This document shows, one piece after another, positions 1 through 9,766 of a DNA stretch of 64,000 bases (its first letter is position 1; each line of letters starts with the position of its first letter). The notes beneath the pieces are model-generated. The model did not search any database, was not told where the DNA came from, and saw only the letters and a program-made list of their open reading frames with translations. Origin of the DNA: Holophagae bacterium (lineage in GTDB: Bacteria > Acidobacteriota > Holophagae > Acanthopleuribacterales > Acanthopleuribacteraceae); assembly GCA_030429565.1 (NCBI GenBank), contig JAUIFE010000001.1, positions 930,001 through 994,000 on the forward strand, written 5' to 3'. The position numbers were made by a program, and so were the translations under genes.

Positions 1-124
1 ACCGCTGCACTTTACCCAGGAGCGTTTTCTCATCAACCGCATTCGCGAGGCCTTCGACCTCGAAGGGGTTCCCATCAAACTGGTGGTCAAACCGCGTTCC
101 GGTCGCAATAGCGAAAACGAGTAA
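1..124 (+). CDS. der: GTPase Der (EngA), C-terminal end only
   Basis: Only the last 40 codons are in the window (frame beginning at base 2, stop TAA at 122-124). The peptide reads PLHFTQERFLINRIREAFDL followed by a GVPIKLVVK strand and a short polar tail. This matches the end of the KH-like domain of Der, the double-GTPase needed for 50S subunit assembly, whose family ends in a similar arginine-rich helix, a G-x-P-I strand and a basic tail. The GTPase domains lie upstream of the window, so the call rests on this short tail. prmA follows 76 bases later on the same strand. Confidence 0.7.
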   Translation, partial: PLHFTQERFLINRIREAFDLEGVPIKLVVKPRSGRNSENE

Positions 125-200
125 TTCTCGCCGCCGTCACAACCCGAAACGCACTGATCGTGGTAGATTAGACCATCCTCTCGACAACAAGGAATTGGCC

Positions 201-1043
201 ATGAAACGCGTGACTTTGTTTGTGCAGTCGCTCGACCAAGAAGATTTCATCGAACAGTGGCTTTGGGCCGACGGCGCCTTTTCCGTCTCGACCCTGCCGC
301 CAAGCAATCCAGACCGCCGTTTAGAAGCCGTTTACGAGGATTTAGACGACGACGCGTTCCTCGTTCGTTTGAAAAAGGCCGCCACGGACTGGCCCGGTCC
401 CTTGCCTCCGATCAGCATCTGCGAAATTAACCCGCAAGATTGGCAAAACAATTGGCGTGAGAACTTTAAACCGATTCAGGCGGGCCGTTTCACACTGGTC
501 GGCGAGTGGGAGGGCGACACCTCCGACGACCACACGATTCTGATTTACCCCGGCCAAGCCTTTGGGACCGGTCAACACGAAACCACGCGTTTGGTGCTCG
601 AGCACTTGGAAACGCTGGACCTTGCCGGCAAACGCGTGCTCGACATCGGTTGCGGTACCGGCATCCTCGCGATTGCGGCTGAAAAGCTCGGTGCCGCCGA
701 GGTATTCGGGTTTGACATTGATCCCGACTGCACCGAAAATATGCAGCACCACTTGAACATTAATAACAGCAGCCGCGTCACCCTTGAGATCGGGCAACTT
801 GAAGACTTCGCCTTCGCCCCCGACCAATTCGACGTCATTCTCGCCAACATCACCCTCAATGTGCTGGAAGCCATGTGGCCCCACATGCAAAAGTTACTGA
901 CGCACGGCGGCCACTTGGTCAGTTCCGGCATTTTACTTGAACAAAAAGACCTCGCCGAACGCTTGCTCACTGCTCAGGGTTTCCATATTTACCGCCACAC
1001 CGGCTTGGGTGAGTGGCTTTTGTTGGCGGCGCAACCGCAATGA
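201..1043 (+). CDS. prmA: Ribosomal protein L11 methyltransferase PrmA
   Basis: 280 residues, the usual PrmA length. PrmA trimethylates ribosomal protein L11 using S-adenosylmethionine in the cytoplasm. Visible signatures are the N-terminal ferredoxin-like domain with the family's Q-x-W-x-x-x-W-R-E-x-F-x-P-I segment, a GTGQHETTRL loop, the SAM-binding motif VLDIGCGTG, and a downstream ANITLNVL motif in the position of the family's N-I-x-x-x-x-L. The ATG at 201 is preferred over an in-frame TTG at 195 because AAGGA (189-193) lies 7 bases before it. The stop overlaps the start of rsmE as ATGA, so the two are probably co-translated, a common prmA-rsmE arrangement. Confidence 0.95.
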   Translation: MKRVTLFVQSLDQEDFIEQWLWADGAFSVSTLPPSNPDRRLEAVYEDLDDDAFLVRLKKAATDWPGPLPPISICEINPQDWQNNWRENFKPIQAGRFTLVGEWEGDTSDDHTILIYPGQAFGTGQHETTRLVLEHLETLDLAGKRVLDIGCGTGILAIAAEKLGAAEVFGFDIDPDCTENMQHHLNINNSSRVTLEIGQLEDFAFAPDQFDVILANITLNVLEAMWPHMQKLLTHGGHLVSSGILLEQKDLAERLLTAQGFHIYRHTGLGEWLLLAAQPQ

Positions 1044-1765
1044 AACGGATTCTGGTAGCGTCCCTTCCCGCCGTAGGCGACACCTTTCGTCCGCCGGCCG
1101 ATGAGACACGCCACCTGGTTCAAGCCCTTCGCGCCAAAACCGGTGAAACCATCGAGATATTGGACGGCGCCGGCGGTGTGGCGCGTGCTCAAATCACTCA
1201 TCTCGGCAAACGCGACTGCAGCTTGGTCGTCGAACAAATTCTCGCGAGCGAGCGCGAGTCACCGTTGCAACTCGACTTGCTTCTGGCGTTGCCGGTTCAA
1301 CGCGGGACCTTTGACAGCATGCTGCCAGGTTTGGTGCAGCTCGGCGTAAACCATATCGACTTGGTCGAAACCGAGTACGGTGGACGCCTCAAAACCGACC
1401 GCGAAAAATACACGCGCCGACTCGATGAAATCGCCCGTCAGAGCTTAAAACAATGCGGCCGTTTACGGTTGCCCCGCATCACGTTGGCCGGCTCCTGGCA
1501 CGACGCCTTGCACAACCGGCAAAACGGTGCCGGCTACCTTTTTCATCCCGATCCAACAGTTGAAGCCAACCCCCTGCCCACCGAGCACAAGGCCGTTCGA
1601 CTGGCCTTCGGTCCCGAGGGCGGTTTTAGCGAAGGCGAAGCCGCCGCCGCGCGTGAGGCGGGTTGGCGCTGCATCAGCATGGGGCCGCGCATTTTGAAAA
1701 TGGAGACCGCCGTCACCGGTGCCGCCTACTGGGCACAAGCGCGCTGGGGCGATGGATTAAAATAA
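1040..1765 (+). CDS. rsmE: 16S rRNA (uracil-1498-N3)-methyltransferase RsmE
   Basis: 241 residues, typical for RsmE, a SPOUT-fold enzyme that methylates U1498 of 16S rRNA. The N-terminal PUA-like part carries the ETRHLVQALRAKTGE segment. The C-terminal knot shows AFGPEGGFSEGE and MGPRILKMETA, which match the family's G-P-E-G-G-F/x-x-x-E and L-G-x-R-I-L-R-x-E-T-A motifs. The ATG at 1040 overlaps the prmA stop. An in-frame GTG at 1013 lies inside prmA without a ribosome binding site and was not used. It is the last gene of the der-prmA-rsmE run, and no clear intrinsic terminator is visible behind it. Confidence 0.94.
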   Translation: MKRILVASLPAVGDTFRPPADETRHLVQALRAKTGETIEILDGAGGVARAQITHLGKRDCSLVVEQILASERESPLQLDLLLALPVQRGTFDSMLPGLVQLGVNHIDLVETEYGGRLKTDREKYTRRLDEIARQSLKQCGRLRLPRITLAGSWHDALHNRQNGAGYLFHPDPTVEANPLPTEHKAVRLAFGPEGGFSEGEAAAAREAGWRCISMGPRILKMETAVTGAAYWAQARWGDGLK

Positions 1766-1800
1766 CCCATCGCCGTCTAAATCATCGCTCAATTCTGGAA

Positions 1801-2415
1801 CTAGGGTTCGGAATCGCCGGGCGGTGGCGGTGGTGGCGGATCGCTAGGGGCAATAGGATCAACCGTCATACAGCCAGGTCGCGGTAATCCGCCTTTGAAA
1901 TCAAAAACACCCGAGATCGGACCCGAACCATTGTGGTATTTGATCTGAAACGGGCCTGGCAAAGCGCGTAAAGGTTGTTGATCGATGGCGTCCTCAGGCA
2001 TCTCAAACGCCAAGGCAAAAGATTTGCCTTGCGACGCCAACAGCGACAAAGCAAAGCCACGAGCATTCCATACACGCAAAACACAGCGATGGTCCGCGCT
2101 GCGTTTACCCGAACCACTACCTGGCGGTGGTGGTGGCGGTGGATCGCCGCTGCCGATGGGATCAACCGTCATCATGACCGTACCACCGAGACTCGGTCCC
2201 AAATTAAAACGGCCCTGGTCCGTGCCCGCCTGGTGTTCGCTTTTAATGAAAAGCGGACCCTCTATCGTACGGGTTAACCCTTTTTTTCGATTGGGAAAGT
2301 TAAACGAGGCATGGTACTGCCCATCCGCTTTAGCGGATAACCGAAACGCAAACCCTCGGTCATTGGTTAATGAAAACGCCGATGTCAATTCCATCGGGCT
2401 GTCTTGATCTGCCAT
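1801..2415 (-). CDS. Hypothetical protein with internal duplication and proline tracts
   Basis: 204 residues, not recognised. The ATG at 2415 follows AAGGAG on the minus strand. The protein is built from two similar units of roughly 90 residues. Each starts near N-x-x-G-F-A, contains a GPF/GPL-F-I/Q-I-K segment, and ends in MTVDPI followed by a D-P and seven consecutive prolines (first tract near residue 95, second at the C-terminus). No signal peptide or membrane segment is visible. The polyproline stretches are probably flexible linkers, and their translation would likely depend on EF-P (known for polyproline runs in general). It converges on rsmE with 35 bases between the stops. Confidence 0.7.
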   Translation of the reverse strand: MADQDSPMELTSAFSLTNDRGFAFRLSAKADGQYHASFNFPNRKKGLTRTIEGPLFIKSEHQAGTDQGRFNLGPSLGGTVMMTVDPIGSGDPPPPPPPGSGSGKRSADHRCVLRVWNARGFALSLLASQGKSFALAFEMPEDAIDQQPLRALPGPFQIKYHNGSGPISGVFDFKGGLPRPGCMTVDPIAPSDPPPPPPPGDSEP

Positions 2416-3502
2416 TAGCTTCTCCTTTTTGACACGACAGGTGGACGGGATTTCAATCTCACAAAGCACCGACCAACCCTATATCAATCTCCCTTTTGTA
2501 ACAGAACACTGCTGAAAAGACACCCAAAACCATTGATAACATCCTAATAAGAAACATGTTACGTCTTCCGAAATCAGCCTTTACTTTTTCTGTTGTTTTT
2601 TCTTGCTTAAAAAAGCGCCGCTATTCTCGCCGCCACCGCAAAAAAACGTAAGCGGCATTTTATGAACACACACCAGGTTCCACGCATGGTCACGGCGCCA
2701 AGCAAAAGACCCTGACAACAAGGCACATAACACCGAAAAAGCGACAAAAGTCAAAGGTGCCCTGATACCCGAAGCCTCATGAAATGAGCAGCAATTTTGC
2801 CAGGGAACAGCCAGTCAAAATACATATCGGAATAAACACCGACCAAAACGAGCCATCCAAGTAAAAATCACCTTGTCAACAGCCATTTCACGCGCAGAAT
2901 AGGCATTAGGTACAGCATGTTCTCAGACCACTTTGTATCGTGATTTTTTCAAAAAAATCAATACAACCCACAACCATCTCATTTCAAATGATTTAATCAG
3001 AATACTTTTTTCAATCAAAAGGCCGACCTATTGACCTCCATACTGCCCTTGGTCATTGCGACAAGCATTGGTTCCTAATCAAATAGGCCGACCGAGAAGG
3101 CGGACCCAGCCAAAATATGACCAAAGAAGCAGGCGCTCGGGGTAAAAACGCCAACGAACCGGCACACCAACACCTCGGTTAAAAGGCGTCGGAACCTGTT
3201 AAGTTGACCAAACCCTAACACGGCCAGTGAAAATCCCGATCAAAAACCTGACGCCGCAGGCATTCACAACATCAAACTAAACATCTCAAAAAATTAAACT
3301 TAACAACACACCACACATCGCTTTCTTCAGAACCCAAAAATCCTACCGAAAAAAAACGAAAAAACTTGACGTATAAAGGCTGTTTTTTACGGCTTTACAC
3401 TAAAGGAAAAATAGCCAAAACTTTATTTCATGCGTCAAATTCAAGAATCACGAAATCTCCCCTCGTCCTTCAACTTGAATATCAGGAAAGGATTTATTCA
3501 CC
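2416..3502. other. AT-rich gene-free spacer of about 1.1 kb
   Basis: No open frame here has a ribosome binding site or a recognisable product. The DNA is visibly richer in A and T than its surroundings, with many short A and T runs. A TTGACG box lies at 3366-3371, but no -10 box sits at a good distance. It probably holds the divergent promoters of the duplicated protein (left) and of the sigma factor (right). Confidence 0.5.
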
Positions 3503-4318
3503 ATGACCGTTATTGCTTCCTCTAGCGACGATCCCAACTCAAGAAATAAAAAGAAACACCGCGCAAATATAAAAAATCCAAAACCTGGTGCCCGAAATCG
3601 CGCCCAGGATGCCGTCCCCAACGCAAATTCCCAACCATTCAACAGCAACCCTCATGCTGATTCTCACCCGCCTCATCCACAAGCGGATGAGGATACCCAA
3701 GCAACGCCGCCGGTGCATCGCAACCATGATAATTTGCAGAACCTCACTCACATCCTAAAAGATGAAGAGGACAACGATTACGACCGAATTTTCCGACTTC
3801 TCGAGGCGGAATTAAAACGCATGGCCCGCTACAAGATGAAAGGCGAAAATCTGTCAGGCACTTATGACGGCGACGATTTATTCTCAGAAGCCGCGCTCAA
3901 AATCTGCAGCATCCCCAAGAGTCATTGGCACAACACCGAACATTTTTTGAACACTTTCTGGTTGATCATGAAACGAACGTTAATCAACCGTGCCAATCAC
4001 GCCAAGGCCGAAATCCGTGGCGGACCGGACAAGCGCAAGAACGAACAACGGCTGGACGATCATGATGAAGACAAACTGCCCTCGCCAAATCCCGGCCCAC
4101 ATCAAGACGGCCACTATGGTATTAGTCGATCCGATTTAGAACAGGTTCTGAAAAAGCTGAAACAAGAAAACCTTGTTACCGGCAAAGTCGCCGACCTGCG
4201 CTTTTTTCAGGGTTACACCATTGCAGAAACCGCCGCGGCCTTAGCGATCTCGACGGCTAACGTCAATCGTCGCATCGTTTATGCGCGGCGGTTTTTCGAA
4301 TGGCACCTCGGTTTGTAA
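3503..4318 (+). CDS. ECF-like RNA polymerase sigma factor with low-complexity N-terminus
   Basis: 271 residues; ATG at 3503 after AGGAAAGG. Residues from about 75 onward fit an ECF-type sigma factor of the group found beside Ser/Thr kinases in Acidobacteria and Planctomycetes: a region-2 helix set (R-L-L-E-A-E-L-K-R-M-A-R then GDDLFSEAALKI and a T-F-W-L-I-M-K-R-T segment), a variable linker, and a region-4 HTH (ADLRFFQGYTIAETAAALAI, then NVNRRIVYARRFFEWHL). The first ~75 residues are asparagine, proline, histidine and lysine rich and unlike any sigma domain. A large Ser/Thr kinase follows 221 bases downstream on the same strand, so the two may form one signalling unit; this pairing is inferred from context. 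Confidence 0.8.
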   Translation: MTVIASSSDDPNSRNKKKHRANIKNPKPGARNRAQDAVPNANSQPFNSNPHADSHPPHPQADEDTQATPPVHRNHDNLQNLTHILKDEEDNDYDRIFRLLEAELKRMARYKMKGENLSGTYDGDDLFSEAALKICSIPKSHWHNTEHFLNTFWLIMKRTLINRANHAKAEIRGGPDKRKNEQRLDDHDEDKLPSPNPGPHQDGHYGISRSDLEQVLKKLKQENLVTGKVADLRFFQGYTIAETAAALAISTANVNRRIVYARRFFEWHLGL

Positions 4319-4539
4319 GTCGGAAACACCAAACAACCGGTACCGCTTTATCTTTTTTTGATACAAAGCCGTGCTTAAGCCGGCTTTAACCAAATGGGGC
4401 TGATGTCATGAAACGCCGCAAGCCTTCGGCCCTGCCGGGAATCTCGATGAGACGACCCCCAATCCCGTAAAAAGGAAGTTCAACGTCATGTTATTGTCTC
4501 AGATCCCACATCGAACCCGCCGCAATCAGGGAGGTAGCA

Positions 4540-7089
4540 ATGACTGATCTTACCGACGAAGCGCCCACGGCCGTGCCCGATAAGCACGACGTAAAAGAAG
4601 AATTGTTTGTCCTGGGCGAACACGAGGACGCAGCCGGGCGCGCCAAACTGATTGAACAATACCGGGAACGCTACCCAACGCTGATGCCGGAAATTGAGTC
4701 GATCGTCATCGACTTCTGGAACTATTTGCCAGGCAATAACGAAAATTCGGTGGCCGGCCTCGATACCGAAGATATTATTCGCGCCGCTTTTGAGGGTTTT
4801 GATTTTTCAACGCCGGCCGGTGAAAAGGGCGCGTTTGCGGCGCTCGAACCCGGCGCCTACATCGACAAGTACCTCATCAAACACATCCTCGGCGCCGGCG
4901 GCATGGGCATCGTTTACCTCGCCGAAAACACCGATACGCAGCAACAGGTCGCCATCAAGACAGTCCGCACCCTTATTGACCCGACCCACCTGATTCAAGA
5001 GCAAAAAAGCCTCGCCAAAATGGATTCCCGTTACATCGCCCACCTAAAAGACAGCTTAGTCGGCGACAACGGCCTGCATTACATCGTCATGGAGTATGTC
5101 GAAGGCGAGAAAATTGACGCTTACTGCGACAACCAAAAATTATCGATTCGGGCCCGGGTTCAGTTGTTTAAACAGCTCTGCGAAGGCGTGTTACACGCAC
5201 ATGCCCACAACCTTATGCACCTTGACCTCAAGCCACTCAACATTCTGATCAAAGAAGAGGGCGGTCAACCGCTTCCCAAAATCATTGATTTCGGGATTTC
5301 CACACTCAAGGGCCAAGGTACCGACCGTTTTGGTAAAACACGGGGCTGCGGCACGCCGGCGTACATGAGTCCGGAGCAAACCAACCGAGCGCGCGAAGAG
5401 CTCAGTCAAAAAAGCGATGTTTACTCACTGGGTGTGATCTTGCACGAGCTGCTGTGTGGCAAAATCCCGCTGAGCCGCGAGCTTAAAGGTCTGCCAACCC
5501 AAGAGATGTTTGCGATTGTCCGCAGTTTTCCACCCCATCCCCTGGGGGAAGAAGCACGCAAACACATGAGTCCCGACCTTGCCGAGAAACGCGCCACCAC
5601 GCCCGCCAAACTGCAAGCACAACTCGACGGCGAGTTAACCTGGATTGTCGCCAAAACCCTCGAAAAAGACGCCGCCGACCGCTACAGCTTGGAAGCGCTC
5701 ATTCGCGATCTCGATGCCTATCTCCATCACAGCGAGGTCCTGGCCGGCAGCCACAACCGCGCCTACAAAATTAAACACTGGCTGCGCCGCCAACGACAAT
5801 CACTCAGCATGGTCGCCTTCCTGGCCGCCGCCTTGTTCGTCTCCTTGATTGTTTTGCGCCAAACCGCGCTTAAGGCTCAAGCCGAAGACGACGCCAAGCA
5901 AACCCGTGAACAGTTCTTTAACGTGTTCATCCGCCAAGCCAGTCCCTTTTATGGCGCCGATCGCAGTGGAACTTTATCGGTCGACGAATTAATGGCCAAC
6001 CTCTCTGAGAAACTCAACGCCCCCCATGCCAAAAAAGATAAAAACACCAACTTCAATCTGCGTTTCTTGCTCGGCCGAACCTATTGCGATCTCGGCATGT
6101 ACCGCGAAGGCGTGAAAGAGTTGGAGATGCTGTTACAAGACAGCGAAAACTGGTTCGGCAAAGACTCACGTGAATACCTGGAGAATGCCGCCACCTTGGC
6201 CTACCAACGCGTCATTTGGGACCCAAAGAACGGCGACCCCGAATCGATGAAGCGCGGCATCGCGCGCGCCGAAGCCAAATTCGGTGCCGACCACGTCACC
6301 ACCAACACCTTGCGTACCGGCTATGCCCTGGCCGTTTTAGACGATGGCGCCTCCGATTTGAGCGAAGCGCTCACCGCGACCGAAAGAGTCTTGCGCCATG
6401 TCGACTTCAAAAACCCGCTCGTACCACGTTACGCCTATGCTGCACTTAACAACCGCGGCTGTATTTACATCCAGAAAGCGGAATACCAAAATGCCCGCAA
6501 AGACCTGCGCAAGGTTGAAAAAGCCTACCGCAAACACCAAGGCACCCTCGATCCCTTCTATGGTCGTGTTTTGATGAATCTCGGCGTGACCTGCTTTAAA
6601 TTGGAGAAATACCGCGACGCCGAGAAGTACTTCCGCCGCGCCTTGCCGATCTTTGAAAAACGACTGGGTCCCAACCACAGCAACACCCGCGACGTGCGCA
6701 CCTACTTGGAAACCCACTTGCCCAGCAAAACGCAAAACTGCGACAACACCATCGCCGAACTAGAGTCCGAGGCACTTGCCGGCACCTTGGAAGAAAGTGA
6801 ACGCATTGTTGAACTTTCCGTATTGGTTGATTGCCTATTGCGCACGGGTAATTGGGCCAAGGCCACGCAGTTCGGCGAAATGCACTTAGCCGCGGTCAAG
6901 GAGCGTTACAAACCGGGACACCGCTACGAACTCATCGCCCGCATCAATTTGTGCATGGCCCAATACGGTGCCGGCGACGCGGCCAACGCCAAAACACGCG
7001 TCCAGGAGATTTTTGAGGCCGCCGACCAGCTAGGCATGGGCAAAGACTTCCGCCACGAATGGCAAAAGTTCCTACGCGATATCGATTGA
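4540..7089 (+). CDS. Membrane Ser/Thr protein kinase with C-terminal TPR repeats
   Basis: 849 residues; ATG at 4540 behind GGGAGG. Residues 1-105 are acidic with no recognised domain. The kinase domain follows: glycine loop GAGGMG (118-123), VAIK lysine 140, catalytic loop HLDLKPLN (H227, D229, K231), DFG (D250) and SPE. The usual HRD arginine is a leucine, making it a non-RD kinase that may not need activation-loop phosphorylation. A single membrane segment lies at about 423-441, so the kinase is cytoplasmic and the ~400-residue C-terminal half is exported. That half contains TPR-like helices (clearest around 600-720). The family usually relays envelope or nutrient signals; the ligand is unknown. 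The upstream ECF-like sigma factor is the likely partner. Confidence 0.9.
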   Translation: MTDLTDEAPTAVPDKHDVKEELFVLGEHEDAAGRAKLIEQYRERYPTLMPEIESIVIDFWNYLPGNNENSVAGLDTEDIIRAAFEGFDFSTPAGEKGAFAALEPGAYIDKYLIKHILGAGGMGIVYLAENTDTQQQVAIKTVRTLIDPTHLIQEQKSLAKMDSRYIAHLKDSLVGDNGLHYIVMEYVEGEKIDAYCDNQKLSIRARVQLFKQLCEGVLHAHAHNLMHLDLKPLNILIKEEGGQPLPKIIDFGISTLKGQGTDRFGKTRGCGTPAYMSPEQTNRAREELSQKSDVYSLGVILHELLCGKIPLSRELKGLPTQEMFAIVRSFPPHPLGEEARKHMSPDLAEKRATTPAKLQAQLDGELTWIVAKTLEKDAADRYSLEALIRDLDAYLHHSEVLAGSHNRAYKIKHWLRRQRQSLSMVAFLAAALFVSLIVLRQTALKAQAEDDAKQTREQFFNVFIRQASPFYGADRSGTLSVDELMANLSEKLNAPHAKKDKNTNFNLRFLLGRTYCDLGMYREGVKELEMLLQDSENWFGKDSREYLENAATLAYQRVIWDPKNGDPESMKRGIARAEAKFGADHVTTNTLRTGYALAVLDDGASDLSEALTATERVLRHVDFKNPLVPRYAYAALNNRGCIYIQKAEYQNARKDLRKVEKAYRKHQGTLDPFYGRVLMNLGVTCFKLEKYRDAEKYFRRALPIFEKRLGPNHSNTRDVRTYLETHLPSKTQNCDNTIAELESEALAGTLEESERIVELSVLVDCLLRTGNWAKATQFGEMHLAAVKERYKPGHRYELIARINLCMAQYGAGDAANAKTRVQEIFEAADQLGMGKDFRHEWQKFLRDID

Positions 7090-7097
7090 TGTCCCGG

Positions 7098-8228
7098 TTA
7101 GCTCACCGAAACCGCTTCACTGCCCACCAAAATCGGCACCGCCGGCGCCACCTCAATGTAGCCGCCGCCGCGATCTTTGGCCGTCGCCAAGGCCGTCTCG
7201 GCACGGTCCATCATCAATTCTACCGTTTCATTGGACTGACTCAACCCGGCGATCCCAAACGAAACCGAAAACCTCAGGTGATCGCCGCTGTCGGAGATTT
7301 CCAAACTGTTTAACAATTGTGATAGGCGGTTGGTGAGAATCAGTGCCGACTGTTCGTCCGTCTCCGGCAGAAACGCACCAAACACTTCCCCGGAAATGCG
7401 GCCGAAGACATCGACCTCCCGCAAGGAGGCGACACACGTGGAAGCCACGGAGCGCAAAATCTCATCGCCGGTGTGGACCCCGTAGTTCGCATTGATGTCG
7501 CCTAAGCCGTCGATCCCCAACAGAACCACCGAGAGCGGTCGATTAAAACGCCGCATACGCGCCTGTTCATTCCAAGCCATCTCCATGAAATGGCGGTAGT
7601 TATAAACACCGGTTAAGCGATCGATAGCCGAGGCCTGCTCCACCTCTCGTTCCAAACTGAAACTGTAACGGAAACTTTGGTCCATCAAAAAGCCGAACAA
7701 AATCCAAGCGGTACACCCAACTAATAACGAAATGTCAGCCTGTATTTGAATGAGTGGATCCTGTGATACCAGGTGCATGAAACCCGCGGGCACCACCGCA
7801 ATCACCGCTTGCACCGCCACCAACGAACGGATACTGGGTGCAATGCCGACCCCGAAGACACCAACCACCAGTTGCGCAACCACCAAAATGAGCGCATAAA
7901 AGGAGGGGTAAAAAGTAAAGGTATAGGCGTTGGCCAAACTGACCGCCATGCCGACCAAAAGAACCGCCGCCTCGGGCGGTAACAGAAGCTTGCCGTCAAA
8001 GTGCAGCGCCGCCACCAGTAAACAAAAACCGGCGACACCGGCGCGAATCGGCGCCAAAGACCACCACTCCGCCCCTAAAAATAAGGCGTCGGCGCCGAGC
8101 AGCATCAAAAATAACAAACCACCGACAACCAAGCCGATGCGAATCAGCGGTACGGCCGCTTCCAGCCGCCTCCGATGATAGACAAACTCCAATTCCTTAT
8201 CGAATCGAATCGGCTTTAAAACCATCAT
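7098..8228 (-). CDS. Membrane GGDEF-domain protein with degenerate active site
   Basis: 376 residues from the ATG at 8228 (an upstream GTG at 8276 is possible). The N-terminal half has about six hydrophobic segments. The C-terminal half is a GGDEF domain starting near DRLTGVYNYRHF. The signature reads SGEVF where active diguanylate cyclases have GG(D/E)EF: the first glycine is Ser and the second acidic residue is Val. The inhibitory RxxD site is kept (REVD, five residues upstream). In known cyclases the altered residues bind GTP and metal, so synthesis of c-di-GMP is probably lost, and the domain may act as a nucleotide sensor or scaffold (inference). Its stop lies 8 bases from the stop of the convergent kinase gene. 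Confidence 0.9.
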   Translation of the reverse strand: MMVLKPIRFDKELEFVYHRRRLEAAVPLIRIGLVVGGLLFLMLLGADALFLGAEWWSLAPIRAGVAGFCLLVAALHFDGKLLLPPEAAVLLVGMAVSLANAYTFTFYPSFYALILVVAQLVVGVFGVGIAPSIRSLVAVQAVIAVVPAGFMHLVSQDPLIQIQADISLLVGCTAWILFGFLMDQSFRYSFSLEREVEQASAIDRLTGVYNYRHFMEMAWNEQARMRRFNRPLSVVLLGIDGLGDINANYGVHTGDEILRSVASTCVASLREVDVFGRISGEVFGAFLPETDEQSALILTNRLSQLLNSLEISDSGDHLRFSVSFGIAGLSQSNETVELMMDRAETALATAKDRGGGYIEVAPAVPILVGSEAVSVS

Positions 8229-8502
8229 TGGGCGGCATCCCCCGAGAGCAAAAACCCAACACTTAGCCAAGACCACCCATCTTTAGGCCGACCATTCCCG
8301 CTGGGCATTCCGTTCGTCATATCTCGCGCAGACGGCGGTGTGGGCACAGCGAAAACCAATCGCGTTACTTGCGGCTTTGGTAAATGTTAAGCCCAGCATA
8401 CCCAGCCGGCATGTGTGAGGCAAGTGTGGAATAAAATTATCTTCACTGAGCGCGGTTTTAACGGACACAACTGCATTTGTGTCCGCGATCGATGTGCCCG
8501 CT

Positions 8503-8805
8503 TTAACTGAAAAAAATCCGCAGCGGGATCGCATACACGGCACCGAAAAGGGCGAGGCGCAGCAGAAAAGCAATGCAACCCTCCTCCTCGGCCGAAGCGG
8601 CATGGACCAACCGTCCACCTGCGAACATACCACTTTTGGTAAAAACCTCGATAAGCCCGGTCCACGACAGGGCATACAAGGCCAATAGGACACCAAAAAT
8701 AAGCGAAACCTCACCAACGCTGCCGGCAAATCCAGGAAAATTTTCCAGCGTGGCGGCATAGAAACCAAACCACAGGACTGCAGGACACACCGCTAACCAC
8801 TTCAT
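8503..8805 (-). CDS. Small hypothetical membrane protein
   Basis: 100 residues, not recognised. The ATG at 8805 is chosen because GGGGAGG stands about 8 bases upstream. Three hydrophobic segments are visible: near the start (KWLAVCPAVLWFGFYA), in the middle (VSLIFGVLLALYALSW) and at the C-terminus (CIAFLLRLALFGAVYAIPL). This is consistent with a small inner-membrane protein. It lies 274 bases upstream of the degenerate GGDEF gene on the same strand. Confidence 0.6.
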   Translation of the reverse strand: MKWLAVCPAVLWFGFYAATLENFPGFAGSVGEVSLIFGVLLALYALSWTGLIEVFTKSGMFAGGRLVHAASAEEEGCIAFLLRLALFGAVYAIPLRIFFS

Positions 8806-9766
8806 ATCGCAAACCTCCCCGACCACACTCGATGAAACCGGCGTCTCGTGTCAAAAAAGAGGCCGCCTCATCAGAAAAAACCAAAGCCGCAGCGTCATTG
8901 GCACCCAATTCTCAGACTCATGTCGTCGGTTTCCTCGTTTTCCATACTGCTTTATTCTGCTCGAGCTTGACACATGTAATCACCCGGCTAATAGGGAACC
9001 AAACCATCCCAAAGAAGCGCACCAGACACCTAGACAAAGTCTGGCTTTTACCTGGACAAGTTCGTAATCTGTTTCCAAGGAATGGCGTGAAAACAGCGCC
9101 TCCGCCGCGCGGACACCGCTGTCCATGGACGAGTACGACCTCTCTTCACCAACTAACTTGTGAAACAAAGCCGTCAATAACAAGTCATACAACCCTCAAA
9201 AGTCACACTAAATCGTTCCTTTTTCTTTCGTTTTGCCACCCAGGAATATCCACCGCGACGGCAGACGTCCGTCCATCCAGCCGGCCGGCGCCGCTTGCCG
9301 AACAGCCAACAGATCAAACGGGGGCCGTCCTTAAAAAACCAAGGCGCCCACCGCCGACAGCACACCCAAATACACTCAAACCTATTACTTCAAGCATTTT
9401 ACAAAAAGGCACAAGACTTCCTTACACAACCGTTAAAGCAACGCTACACGACTTTTTCACGACCCCAATTTTTTTCTTTTATGCTTATCAGCCACTCGAT
9501 GCGCGGGTGAACCTTTTGCCACACCCGACGCACAAGACGCGACCGAGATCACACTTTTTCATTTTCACCACGTGGCAACCTCACAAAACCGTCGTTAGGC
9601 AAGGTGGACAAAATCCTTTCCGCCTATACTCCGCAACTGGATGGTCGAAGCCGTTAGGCCGCGCTTTACTTGCGCTCTCTTTTTATTTTTCGACCCCGTT
9701 TCCCCACCACGCCGCGTCTCACTTCATCTCTGGCGATTTTTTCTTATATTCCCACGGAGGCACTCC
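8806..9766. other. Long spacer upstream of the SGNH-PKD gene
   Basis: Nearly 1 kb without a supportable gene. Frames that run through it encode threonine-, histidine- and proline-rich peptides of the kind seen in non-coding DNA. A TTGACA box at 8967-8972 with TAATAG 16 bases later is a weak candidate promoter for the gene at 9767 and would imply a leader of about 770 bases. Nothing else was identified. Confidence 0.4.

Noticed and set aside
3366..3401. Promoter pair TTGACG...TACACT before the sigma factor gene
   Set aside because: The boxes are 24 bases apart, too far for a normal sigma-70 promoter.
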